A DNA stretch of 23,391 bases, taken from positions 1 through 23,391 of the forward strand of contig DASQVO010000311.1 in assembly GCA_035640715.1 (NCBI GenBank), written 5' to 3'. The stretch is from DASQVO01 sp035640715 (GTDB taxonomy: Bacteria; Actinomycetota; Actinomycetes; Streptosporangiales; Streptosporangiaceae). This document shows positions 14,514 through 21,430 of this stretch, one piece after another; position 1 is the first letter of the stretch, and each line of letters opens with the position of its first letter. The position numbers were made by a program, and so were the translations under genes. Under the pieces are notes generated by a model that ran no database searches, was not told where the DNA came from, and saw only the letters and a program-made list of their open reading frames with translations.

Positions 14514-15206
14514 ATGGACTCTCTCATCAGCCTCAGCGAGGTAACTAAGCGCTACGAGAACGGCGGCCAGCCCGCGGTTGACCGCATCCGCCTGGAGGTG
14601 GCCCCGGGCGAGGCGGTGGCCGTCATGGGCCCGTCGGGCAGCGGCAAGTCGACGCTGCTGAACATGATCGCTGGTCTGGACCGGCCGACCAGCGGCACGG
14701 TCACCGTCGCCGGGCAGCGGATCGACACGCTCAGCGAGACGGGTGTGGCGCGGTTCCGCCGCGAGCGGATCGGCATGATCTTCCAGTTCTTCAACCTGCT
14801 GGACGACCTCACCGTCGCCGACAACGTGCTGCTGCCGGCGCAGCTCACCGGCATCCGCCGGGCCCGCGCCCGGGCCAGGCTCGATGAGCTGCTGGCGGCG
14901 CTGCGGATCGAACGCCACCGCGACGCCTACCCGGCCAGGCTGTCGGGCGGGGAGCGGCAACGTGTGGCGATCGCGCGGGCGCTGGTAAACCGGCCCTCGC
15001 TGCTGCTGGCCGACGAGCCGACCGGGGCGCTGGACACCGCGACCGGCGAGCAGATCGGCGAGCTGCTGCTCGATCTCAACCGGAGCGGGCAGACCATGAT
15101 CCTCGTCACGCACAACCCGGACCTGGCTGACCGGTACGCCAGCCGGACAGTCCGGCTCGTCGACGGCCGGGTCGCCAGTGACACGTTCACCGGGGCGCAG
15201 CTGTGA
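14514..15206 (+). CDS. ABC transporter ATP-binding protein (MacB/LolD/FtsE type)
   Basis: A 230-residue ATPase. Walker A GPSGSGKST is at 39-47, the Q-loop glutamine at 91, the signature LSGGERQR at 143-150, Walker B LLLADEP at 163-169 with catalytic Glu168, and the H-loop His200. The sequence around 90-110 (FQFFNLLDDLTVADNVLLPA) is characteristic of ATPases that pair with FtsX-like permeases rather than importers. The stop codon overlaps the permease start as TGATG, so the two are co-translated and form one complex. It is divergent from the kinase/regulator operon, which probably induces it. There is no obvious Shine-Dalgarno sequence before the ATG at 14514. Confidence 0.95.
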   Translation: MDSLISLSEVTKRYENGGQPAVDRIRLEVAPGEAVAVMGPSGSGKSTLLNMIAGLDRPTSGTVTVAGQRIDTLSETGVARFRRERIGMIFQFFNLLDDLTVADNVLLPAQLTGIRRARARARLDELLAALRIERHRDAYPARLSGGERQRVAIARALVNRPSLLLADEPTGALDTATGEQIGELLLDLNRSGQTMILVTHNPDLADRYASRTVRLVDGRVASDTFTGAQL

Positions 15207-17578
15207 TGCCCGGCACCGGGCCCGTTGCCCGGGCGGTCGGGGGCGCGCTGACCCGCCGCAAGGTCCAGACGCTGGTGATCGGCCTGGTCCTGCTGGTGTC
15301 CACCGGCGCCTGCGTGCTGGCCCTCGGTCTCATTGTCGACTCCAACGCCCCTTTCGACCGGGCCTTCGCTGCCCAGCACGGCGCGGACGTGGTCGCGACC
15401 GTCGACCAGGCGGTGGCTACGCCAGGGCAGCTCACCGCGGCAGCGCGGCTGCCGGAGGTCACGGCCGCGGCCGGGCCCTATCCCGAGGCGATGATCAGCC
15501 CGCAGGTTCGCGAGCCAGGCCAGCCCGCGGCCACCCTCCAGCCGATGACGGTGGCGGGTCGCGGTGGGCCGGGCGGGCCGCTCGATGACCTCGTCATCCA
15601 GCAGGGCCGCTGGGCGCAGCGGCCGGGTGAGCTCGTTCTGTCCTCCGATTCCGGCTTCGGCGTGCCGGTGGGCACGCAGATCACCGTCAGCGGGGTGCCG
15701 GGCACGCCGCGGCTGACCGTGGTGGGCTACGCCAGCTCGATCAATCACTCGGCCGACGGCTGGGTCGTGCCCAGCCAGATCGCGGCGCTGGGCGCGCCGA
15801 GGGCGCCTGCGACGGCGGAGGTGCTGTACCGGTTCACCGACGCGGGCAGCGCGGCGGCGCTGCGCACCGAGGTTGGCCGGCTCCGCGCCGCGCTGCCCCC
15901 CGGCACGCTGACCGGCACGCAGTCCTACCTGACGATCAAGGCACAGGAGACGTCGGGGATCGCCCCGATCGTGCCGTTCGTGGTCGCGTTCGGGATCATC
16001 GGGCTGACCATGTCGGCGCTGATCGTCGTCAATGTCGTTGGCGGCGCCGTCGTGGCCGGCTATCGCCGGATAGGCATCCTCAAGAGCATCGGCTTCACTC
16101 CCGCCCAGGTGGTGGGGTCCTACACCGGGCTGGTCACTGTGCCCGCCGTAGCGGGCTGTATCGGTGGTGTTCTGCTCGGGAACGCGTTGTCGGTGCCGCT
16201 GCTTGGCCGCACCGCCATCGTGTACGGGGTCGGGGCGCTGGGGGTCCCGGTGTGGGTGGATCTGCTCGTCCCGTGCGCGATGTGCTGCCTGGCGGGGATC
16301 GCGGCCCTGCTGCCATCTCTGCGGGCCGGGCGGCTGAGCGCGGTCCGGGCGATCGCTATCGGCCGGGCGCCAGGCGCCGGACGCGGTTACGCCGCGCACC
16401 GGTTGCTGGGCAGGCTGCCGTTGCCCCGCCCGGTGACCATCGGCCTCGCGGCGCCTTTCGCCCGCCCGGCCCGCGCCGCCGTCACGCTCGCCGCCGTGGG
16501 ACTGGGCGCGATTGCAGTGACCTTCGCCGTCGGGCTGAGCTCTTCGCTGAACATGGTGGCTAACGGCCTGTCGCATGCCAAGGCCGAGCCCGTTCAGGTG
16601 GCCCTGACGGGATCGGGCGGGCAGGTGAAAAACCCTGGCCCGGCCGGACCGGGCGACGGGCAGCAGGCGGCGATCGACGCGTCGGTGCGGGCGCAGCCGG
16701 GAACGCTGCACTACGCCGCGCAGGCCGACCGGGACGTCAGCGTCGCCGGGCTGTCCGGGCAAGTCCAAATGACCGCGTTCCTCGGCAACGCGAGCTGGAC
16801 CGGCTACGACATGATCAGCGGGCACTGGTACAGCGGTCCCGGGCAGGTGGACGTGCCGACGAACTTCCTCACCGCCACGGGTAAGACGGTCGGCGACACC
16901 GTCACGTTCAATGTCAGAGGTGCACAGGTCACGGCCCGGATCGTGGGTGAGGTCTTCGACACCGACAACCGCGGGCTGGTCATGCTCACCGACTGGCGGA
17001 CGCTCGCCGCCGCGGACCGCGGCCTCACCCCCGACATGTATGACATCGCGCTGCGGCCCGGCACCTCCCCCAAGGCGTATGTCCAGGCGCTGGGCCGCAC
17101 GCTCGGTCCTAATGCCCCATATGTCGACGTCAGCATCAACAGCAGGGATTCGTCCTTCCTCACCCTGATCGGCCTGATCGGCACCCTGACCCTGCTGCTG
17201 GCCATCGTGGCCGGGCTGGGCGTCCTGAACACGGTGGTGCTGCACACCCGCGAACGCGTACACGACCTGGGCACCTTCAAGGCGATCGGGATGACCCCGC
17301 GGCAGACCATCGCCATGGTGGTGTGCTGGGTCGCGGGGACCGGGCTGGTCGCGGGCCTCCTGGCGGTCCCGGCCGGAATGGCGGTGCACCGGTACGTGCT
17401 GCCAGTCATGGCGCACGCCGCGGGAACCGGGATTCCAGCCAGCTACCTGAGCGTCTACCGGGCATGGGAACTCGCCGTGCTGGCCTTGGCGGGTCTGGTC
17501 ATAGCCGCGGCCGGGGGGATGCTGCCGGCAGCCTGGGCCGCCCGAGCCCGCACCGCGGCTGCGCTGCGCGCTGAGTAA
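15206..17578 (+). CDS. FtsX-like ABC transporter permease
   Basis: A 790-residue membrane protein with the duplicated FtsX layout. One TM helix lies at about 21-44, then an extracytoplasmic domain to about 250, then three TM helices (about 255-375). TM5 is near 430-450, a second extracytoplasmic domain runs to about 645, and three terminal TM helices lie at 650-780. Both halves carry the cytoplasmic coupling motif: GYRRIGILKSIGFTPAQVVG and HDLGTFKAIGMTPRQT. The ATG at 15206 overlaps the ATPase stop; a GTG three bases earlier is an alternative. This type exports or extracts lipids, lipoproteins or antimicrobial peptides by mechanotransmission, and the adjacent two-component system favours a peptide or envelope-stress role. 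The substrate is unknown. Confidence 0.92.
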   Translation: MPGTGPVARAVGGALTRRKVQTLVIGLVLLVSTGACVLALGLIVDSNAPFDRAFAAQHGADVVATVDQAVATPGQLTAAARLPEVTAAAGPYPEAMISPQVREPGQPAATLQPMTVAGRGGPGGPLDDLVIQQGRWAQRPGELVLSSDSGFGVPVGTQITVSGVPGTPRLTVVGYASSINHSADGWVVPSQIAALGAPRAPATAEVLYRFTDAGSAAALRTEVGRLRAALPPGTLTGTQSYLTIKAQETSGIAPIVPFVVAFGIIGLTMSALIVVNVVGGAVVAGYRRIGILKSIGFTPAQVVGSYTGLVTVPAVAGCIGGVLLGNALSVPLLGRTAIVYGVGALGVPVWVDLLVPCAMCCLAGIAALLPSLRAGRLSAVRAIAIGRAPGAGRGYAAHRLLGRLPLPRPVTIGLAAPFARPARAAVTLAAVGLGAIAVTFAVGLSSSLNMVANGLSHAKAEPVQVALTGSGGQVKNPGPAGPGDGQQAAIDASVRAQPGTLHYAAQADRDVSVAGLSGQVQMTAFLGNASWTGYDMISGHWYSGPGQVDVPTNFLTATGKTVGDTVTFNVRGAQVTARIVGEVFDTDNRGLVMLTDWRTLAAADRGLTPDMYDIALRPGTSPKAYVQALGRTLGPNAPYVDVSINSRDSSFLTLIGLIGTLTLLLAIVAGLGVLNTVVLHTRERVHDLGTFKAIGMTPRQTIAMVVCWVAGTGLVAGLLAVPAGMAVHRYVLPVMAHAAGTGIPASYLSVYRAWELAVLALAGLVIAAAGGMLPAAWAARARTAAALRAE

Positions 17579-17704
17579 GGCCGAGTCAGCGACCACCTAC
17601 CCAGGCGGACGCTTCGCCCGGATGAGACCGCAGCCGCCCGCGAGGCGATCGACCGGGTATACGCGACTGAAGCCAGGGCGGGCCGGCTGGGCCCGGACGG
17701 CTCG

Positions 17705-18400
17705 ATGCACCTGCTCAGCGCGGTCACCAACTGCCCGCAAGTCGCCGGCCTGACCGACCACCCGGCCACGTTCGGCTGTGTGTGGTCAGTCCTCGGCTGG
17801 AACATTCACGTCTACCACTCCCACCTCGATGTCCACCCGCCGGTCCGGGGACCCGTGCCGTTCCGGTTCGACTGGCACCAAGACGGCGGCAGGCAGAACC
17901 GCGAGATCGAGACGACCCCGCGGCCGCGGCTGTCGGTGAAGCTGGCGTACTGGCTGTCGGATGTCTCCGCGCCCGGGCGCGGCAACCTGAAGGTCGTGCC
18001 GGGCAGCCACCTGACCAACTGGATCGACGGCCCGCCGCGGCGCGACATCCCATGGCCCGATCCCGAAGGGGCCATCGAGGTGACCGCCGGGCCCGGCGAC
18101 GCGGTGTTCTTCGACCGCCGGATCTGGCACACCCGGTCACGTAACTACTCCGGGCACACCCGCAAGGCGGTGTTCTTCGGCTACACCTACCGGTGGGCCG
18201 CCATCCGCGACGACATCGCCCCGATCCGGGCCAGCGACTGGCTCAGCCGGCTGACCCCCGTGCAGCAGCAGCTGCTCGGCGGCGCTGAGGACCCCGGCGG
18301 GGACCACGCATGGGGCCACGACCCGGAGGACACCCCGCTGTACGGCTGGCTGAAGGAGCGGGGGCTCCTTGATCCGGCGAATCCACCGCTACGGCCCTGA
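17705..18400 (+). CDS. Phytanoyl-CoA dioxygenase (PhyH) family protein, N-terminally truncated
   Basis: The 231 residues from the first ATG match the core and C-terminus of PhyH-type Fe(II)/2-oxoglutarate oxygenases. Iron ligands are His58 and Asp60 in W-H-Q-D, with the distal histidine probably His142 in RIWHTRS. Arg153 in GHTRKAVFFGY would bind 2-oxoglutarate. In-frame family-like sequence (LRPDETAAAREAIDRVYATE, then ARAGRLGPDGS) extends upstream to about 17609 without any start codon. The TAA closing the permease gene lies in the same frame at 17576. The first 40-50 residues of a normal protein are therefore missing, and no ribosome site precedes the ATG. The catalytic core is intact, but expression is doubtful. 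A deletion fusing this gene to the end of the transporter operon is the simplest explanation. Confidence 0.75.
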   Translation: MHLLSAVTNCPQVAGLTDHPATFGCVWSVLGWNIHVYHSHLDVHPPVRGPVPFRFDWHQDGGRQNREIETTPRPRLSVKLAYWLSDVSAPGRGNLKVVPGSHLTNWIDGPPRRDIPWPDPEGAIEVTAGPGDAVFFDRRIWHTRSRNYSGHTRKAVFFGYTYRWAAIRDDIAPIRASDWLSRLTPVQQQLLGGAEDPGGDHAWGHDPEDTPLYGWLKERGLLDPANPPLRP

Positions 18401-18467
18401 GGGTTAACCTCGCCCGGCCCTCTGTGTCAGACGGTTGAGGTCTTCGGTCAGGTGCTTGGATGGGGCT

Positions 18468-18926
18468 ATGGGAACTGAGCACGAGGCGCCGCGCGTGGTC
18501 AGCAGCAGCCGCGAGATCGCGGCCGGGCCGGAGCAGATCTTCGAGCTGATCGCGGATCCGGCACAGCAGCCGCGCTGGGACGGCAACGACAACCTGCGCG
18601 CCGCCCCCGCCGGGCAGCGCGTCCGCCAGGCGGGTGATGTGTTCACCATGACGCTCACTACCGGCGCCGTGCGGGAGAACCACGTGGTCGAGTTCGATGA
18701 GGGCCGCCGGATCACCTGGACACCCGCCGAACGGGGGCGGCGGCCGCCCGGGCACCTGTGGCGCTGGGAACTCGAGCCTGCCGGCGCGTCCCGCACACGG
18801 GTTACCTGCACCTACGACTGGACCCGGCTGACCGACCGCAAGCGCCTCCCGCGCGCCCGGGCGACCACGCCCGAAAGGCTCCGGGCCTCCCTCGACCGGC
18901 TCGCCGCCCTCGCGGAAGAGACCTGA
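18468..18926 (+). CDS. SRPBCC family protein (polyketide cyclase/dehydrase-like)
   Basis: A 152-residue protein of the START/Bet v1-like fold, which encloses a hydrophobic ligand pocket. The opening (VVSSSREIAAGPEQIFELIA then DPAQQPRWDG) is the standard first strand and paired helices of the family. RITWTPAERGRRPPGHLWRW and the strand TRVTCTYDWTRL follow, ending in an amphipathic helix. The ATG at 18468 is preferred to an in-frame TTG at 18435. It is 67 bases downstream of the PhyH fragment and ends 15 bases before the convergent mannosyltransferase remnant. Members serve as cyclases, lipid carriers or stress proteins; the ligand is not evident. The gene looks complete. Confidence 0.85.
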   Translation: MGTEHEAPRVVSSSREIAAGPEQIFELIADPAQQPRWDGNDNLRAAPAGQRVRQAGDVFTMTLTTGAVRENHVVEFDEGRRITWTPAERGRRPPGHLWRWELEPAGASRTRVTCTYDWTRLTDRKRLPRARATTPERLRASLDRLAALAEET

Positions 18927-18941
18927 GCGCCCGATCGCCGA

Positions 18942-19706
18942 CTACGCGTCGCGCGTTAAGTGACCGTTTGGCGCAGTCGGATGGCGCAGAACACCCTGGT
19001 TCTGGGCGTGGTCCCGACCCTGAGACGGAGCCGGGACATGAACGTCCCGGTTGACGAGCACAGGCCGGACGCGGTAGTCGACGAACGCGGACAGCAGCAG
19101 GACGCCGGCAGCGAAGATCACGTACGAGCTTCCGGCCACCTGCTCCCACGGAGCCCAGCGGAGGCCGGCGTCATGGCCGGGTGGCAGCAGCCACGACGGC
19201 GACACCGCGAAATTGACGAGCCCCGCGACGACGGCGGCCAGCCCGGCCCGCCATGAGTGCCGCATGGCCAGGACCGCGAGGACCAGGAGGGCCGGTTCCG
19301 CCCATACCCAGTGGTGGGTCCAGGAGATCGGCGAGACCAGCAGCCCGGCGAAGGCGTTCAGCGACAGCGCCCAGGCAGGCTCGGCTGCGGCGAGGGCCCG
19401 CCGCATGCCGAGGACTGTGACCACGATGACGGCGGCCGATAGCGTTAGCCATGCGATCGTCCCGGCGTGGGTCTGCGGGTCGAGGCCGGCCCGCGCGATG
19501 AGTCCCGAGATGGCCTGGTTGCCGGCGAAGGCCGGATTGCCCGGCCTGCTGGTGTCGGTGATGACATGCGTCCAGTACTGCACGCTGTCATGCCAGTCCA
19601 GCGCGAACGCGGCGCCGGTGGCCGCGGTGAACGACCCGGCCGCCGTGACGGCTGCCCGGCGGTCGCGGGATGCTACAGCGACCCAACACCATTCCTGCCG
19701 ACGCAA
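18942..19706 (-). pseudogene. DUF2029 (GT87) mannosyltransferase, C-terminal half only
   Basis: The frame encodes the C-terminal half of a polyprenol-phosphate-mannose-dependent alpha-1,2-mannosyltransferase, a multi-pass membrane enzyme of actinobacterial glycolipid or glycan assembly. Diagnostic segments are ALDWHDSVQYWTHVITDTSR, AFAGNQAISGLIARAGL, the motif VSPISWTHHWVWAEPALLVL and several hydrophobic helices. Normal members have about 400-430 residues with a catalytic Asp in the first extracytoplasmic loop; that N-terminal half is absent. Family resemblance begins near 19668. Upstream in the same frame only a TTG (19706) is available, and beyond that the sequence is antisense to a histidine kinase. 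The gene is broken at a rearrangement junction near 19670-19740. The polar tail after VRPVLVNRDV is also unusual. Confidence 0.75.
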
Positions 19707-19739
19707 TTTCCTGTGTGCGGCTACGGCGGGGGCGCCAGG

Positions 19740-20918
19740 GTGGTCAGCGTCCTGGCGGTGCTGCTCGTCGTGGCGCTGCTGCTGTGGAGCAACTGGCTGG
19801 TGGCGGGCTGGGCGCTGCGCCCGCTGCGCGCAACCGCGGAGACGGTGCGCCGGCTAGGCCCGCAGAACCTGGGCCAGCGCATTCAGCTGCGCACCGGGCC
19901 CGACGCGCTGAAGGAGCTGGCCGACGCGCTCGACGACGCGCTGGACCGGCTGGCGGCCGGGTACGAGAGCCAGCGCAGGTTCGCGGCGAACGCCTCGCAT
20001 GAGCTGCGTACCCCGCTGGCGGTCCAGCGGGTGCTGACGGAAGTGGCGATGGAGGACCCGGGCGCGGACCAGGAGCTGCGCCGGCTCGGCGTCCAGCTGC
20101 TGCGCACGAATGAGCGGAACGAGCGGCTGATCGAGGGACTGCTGGTTCTCGCGGAAAGCGATCGTGGCCTGCCAGGCAAGATCCCGGTGCGGCTGGACGA
20201 GCTGGCGGAATCCGTCCTTGACGCGCACGAAGAGCTGGCCGCCAAGCACGGGGTCACGCTGCACCGGAAGCTGAGCGAGCGCACGGTCCCCGGTGACCCC
20301 GTCCTGCTGGAGCGGCTCATCGCGAACCTGGTGGCGAACGCGATCGCCTACAACGAGCCAGGCGGCTGGGCAGAGGCAGAAGTAGCGGTTGCGGACCAGC
20401 CCGCGCTCGCCGTCCTCAACACTGGCCAACATATCCCGGCGGAGGACGTGACGTCGCTGTTCGAGCCGTTCCGCCGGCTCGGCGCCGACCGCACCAGCAA
20501 CAGCGGCGGCGTGGGCCTGGGCCTGTCCATCGTTCGTTCCATCGTCTCGGCGCACGAGGGCACTGTCCGCGCGCGGCCGCGACCGGAGGGCGGCCTGATC
20601 GTCGAAATCGAATTCCCGGATTTATCCGTAACGAACCTTCGCGTCTCGATCCGCGCCGCCTGGCTTCTTACTCGGCGGAGGCGTCCTTCGGCGTGCCTGG
20701 CTGCCAGCTCGGCGGCGCTGCGGTCGGGGATCCACACGCCCAGTTCGGCCAGCGCGTGCCCGAACTCCTCGCGGACAGCGCGAGGATCACCATCTCGGGC
20801 AAAGCCAGCGGCTCGGGGAAGCGCTGACGTGTCGTGGCCCTCGGCCAGCATCCGCGCCGCGAGCATCGGCATAGCCTCCGGCGGAATCGGGTCAAGCCAG
20901 AACCTGACCGCGACATGA
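19740..20918 (+). CDS. Sensor histidine kinase (HAMP-HisKA-HATPase), truncated at both ends
   Basis: From a GTG at 19740 preceded by a G-rich run, the frame gives one TM helix (VVSVLAVLLVVALLLW), a HAMP linker (AGWALRPLRATAETVRRLG), the phosphoacceptor box FAANASHELRTPLA, an N-box NLVANAIAYN with Ala where Asp is usual, VLNTGQHIPAEDV, LFEPFRRLGADRT and GVGLGLSIVRSI. A complete member has a further TM helix and extracytoplasmic sensor before this TM, and normally an adjacent OmpR-type regulator; both are missing. Kinase homology ends with GGLIVEIEFPD near 20625. The frame then reads about 95 residues antisense through another gene remnant before a stop at 20918. It is probably a non-functional relic, although the catalytic core is intact. 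Confidence 0.7.
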   Translation: MVSVLAVLLVVALLLWSNWLVAGWALRPLRATAETVRRLGPQNLGQRIQLRTGPDALKELADALDDALDRLAAGYESQRRFAANASHELRTPLAVQRVLTEVAMEDPGADQELRRLGVQLLRTNERNERLIEGLLVLAESDRGLPGKIPVRLDELAESVLDAHEELAAKHGVTLHRKLSERTVPGDPVLLERLIANLVANAIAYNEPGGWAEAEVAVADQPALAVLNTGQHIPAEDVTSLFEPFRRLGADRTSNSGGVGLGLSIVRSIVSAHEGTVRARPRPEGGLIVEIEFPDLSVTNLRVSIRAAWLLTRRRRPSACLAASSAALRSGIHTPSSASACPNSSRTARGSPSRAKPAARGSADVSWPSASIRAASIGIASGGIGSSQNLTAT

Positions 20919-20947
20919 TCGGGCTGCACACCCCGATCGTGCCGCAT
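20637..20947 (-). pseudogene. Hypothetical gene, 3'-truncated
   Basis: Minus-strand sequence with strong codon bias encodes HVAVRFWLDPIPPEAMPMLA, ARMLAEGHDTSALPRAAGFA and AVREEFGHALAELGVWIPDR, a helical, soluble-looking protein of unrecognised function. After about residue 85 it loses character and, from about 20637, runs antisense through the kinase relic to a stop at 20348. The start is an ATG at 20947 (GTG at 20950 just before it); no ribosome site is visible. The two genes therefore meet tail to tail at a junction near 20620-20650 with neither natural stop codon present. Confidence 0.5.
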
Positions 20948-20950
20948 CAC

Positions 20951-21096
20951 CGCGATTGGGGCGAAACAGGCGAAACATCAGGGTGCCGACCAGCCTTGGC
21001 TGAGGCAGCGGCTATGACCGCGACAACGGTCACCCGCTGGCTGGTCGGCCACCGCGCTGCCCGCGTGCGACCTGGACTATCCGCCAGCTCGGCCCC
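20951..21096. other. Intergenic stretch with nested hairpin
   Basis: No gene supported. Perfect arms 20985-20994 and 21040-21049 (GCCGACCAGC/GCTGGTCGGC) enclose CAGCGG/CCGCTG (21006-21011/21034-21039) and GACCG/CGGTC (21016-21020/21027-21031). The right-hand strand is almost fully paired. A tandem GGCGAAAC repeat lies just upstream near 20960-20976. Confidence 0.45.
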
Positions 21097-21285
21097 TTAC
21101 AGATCACCCCTGACACTGATCTTCCCTCGGTTCGACCCGGCGCCTTCCTGGCTGCCTGCGCGGGTACGGAGCGCCTGTTCTTCGAGCACGACCTGAAACT
21201 CGCGGTCGCTGTAGATGATCTTCTGCCATTCCATCCGCGCGGCGACGGCTTCCTCGACATCGGTAGCGATGCCGCTGAACTTCAT
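21097..21285 (-). CDS. Hypothetical small protein
   Basis: A 62-residue unrecognised protein: an N-terminal part with high GC third positions (MKFSGIATDVEEAVAARMEW, then QKIIYSDREFQVVLEEQALR) and a basic, polar tail. It is likely helical and soluble with no membrane segment. No clear Shine-Dalgarno sequence precedes the ATG at 21285, and the open frame extends further upstream without a better start. It lies 145 bases downstream of the LigD-like gene, separated by a hairpin. The codon bias argues for real coding, but it may be a fragment. Confidence 0.42.
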   Translation of the reverse strand: MKFSGIATDVEEAVAARMEWQKIIYSDREFQVVLEEQALRTRAGSQEGAGSNRGKISVRGDL

Positions 21286-21375
21286 GAATTTGGTATTTTG
21301 CCATTTGCCGTGGCACACTCCCCCGGAGCCCCCCGCCTGCTCGCGCCGCTTGCTGTCCGGCACACCGGCCGCTCG

Positions 21376-21393
21376 CCGGGCCTGAAGGCCCGG
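21376..21393 (-). terminator. Hairpin terminator after the LigD-like gene
   Basis: CCGGGCC (21376-21382), loop TGAA and GGCCCGG (21387-21393) form a perfect 7-bp stem beginning 37 bases after the LigD-like stop codon on the minus strand. There is no T-run. Confidence 0.55.
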
Positions 21394-21430
21394 ACTCGCT
21401 AGCCGGTACGAACGTCTGTCCGTTGCCGGG

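Noticed and set aside
13031..14548. A 505-codon plus-strand frame opposite the histidine kinase
   Set aside because: Composition is typical of an antisense shadow (Arg, Gly, Gln, His rich), and the kinase on the other strand is unambiguous.
14927..17596. An 889-codon minus-strand open frame
   Set aside because: It lies antisense to the ABC ATPase and permease genes, which have clear motifs; the translation is a low-complexity Arg/Gly/Asp/His-rich shadow.
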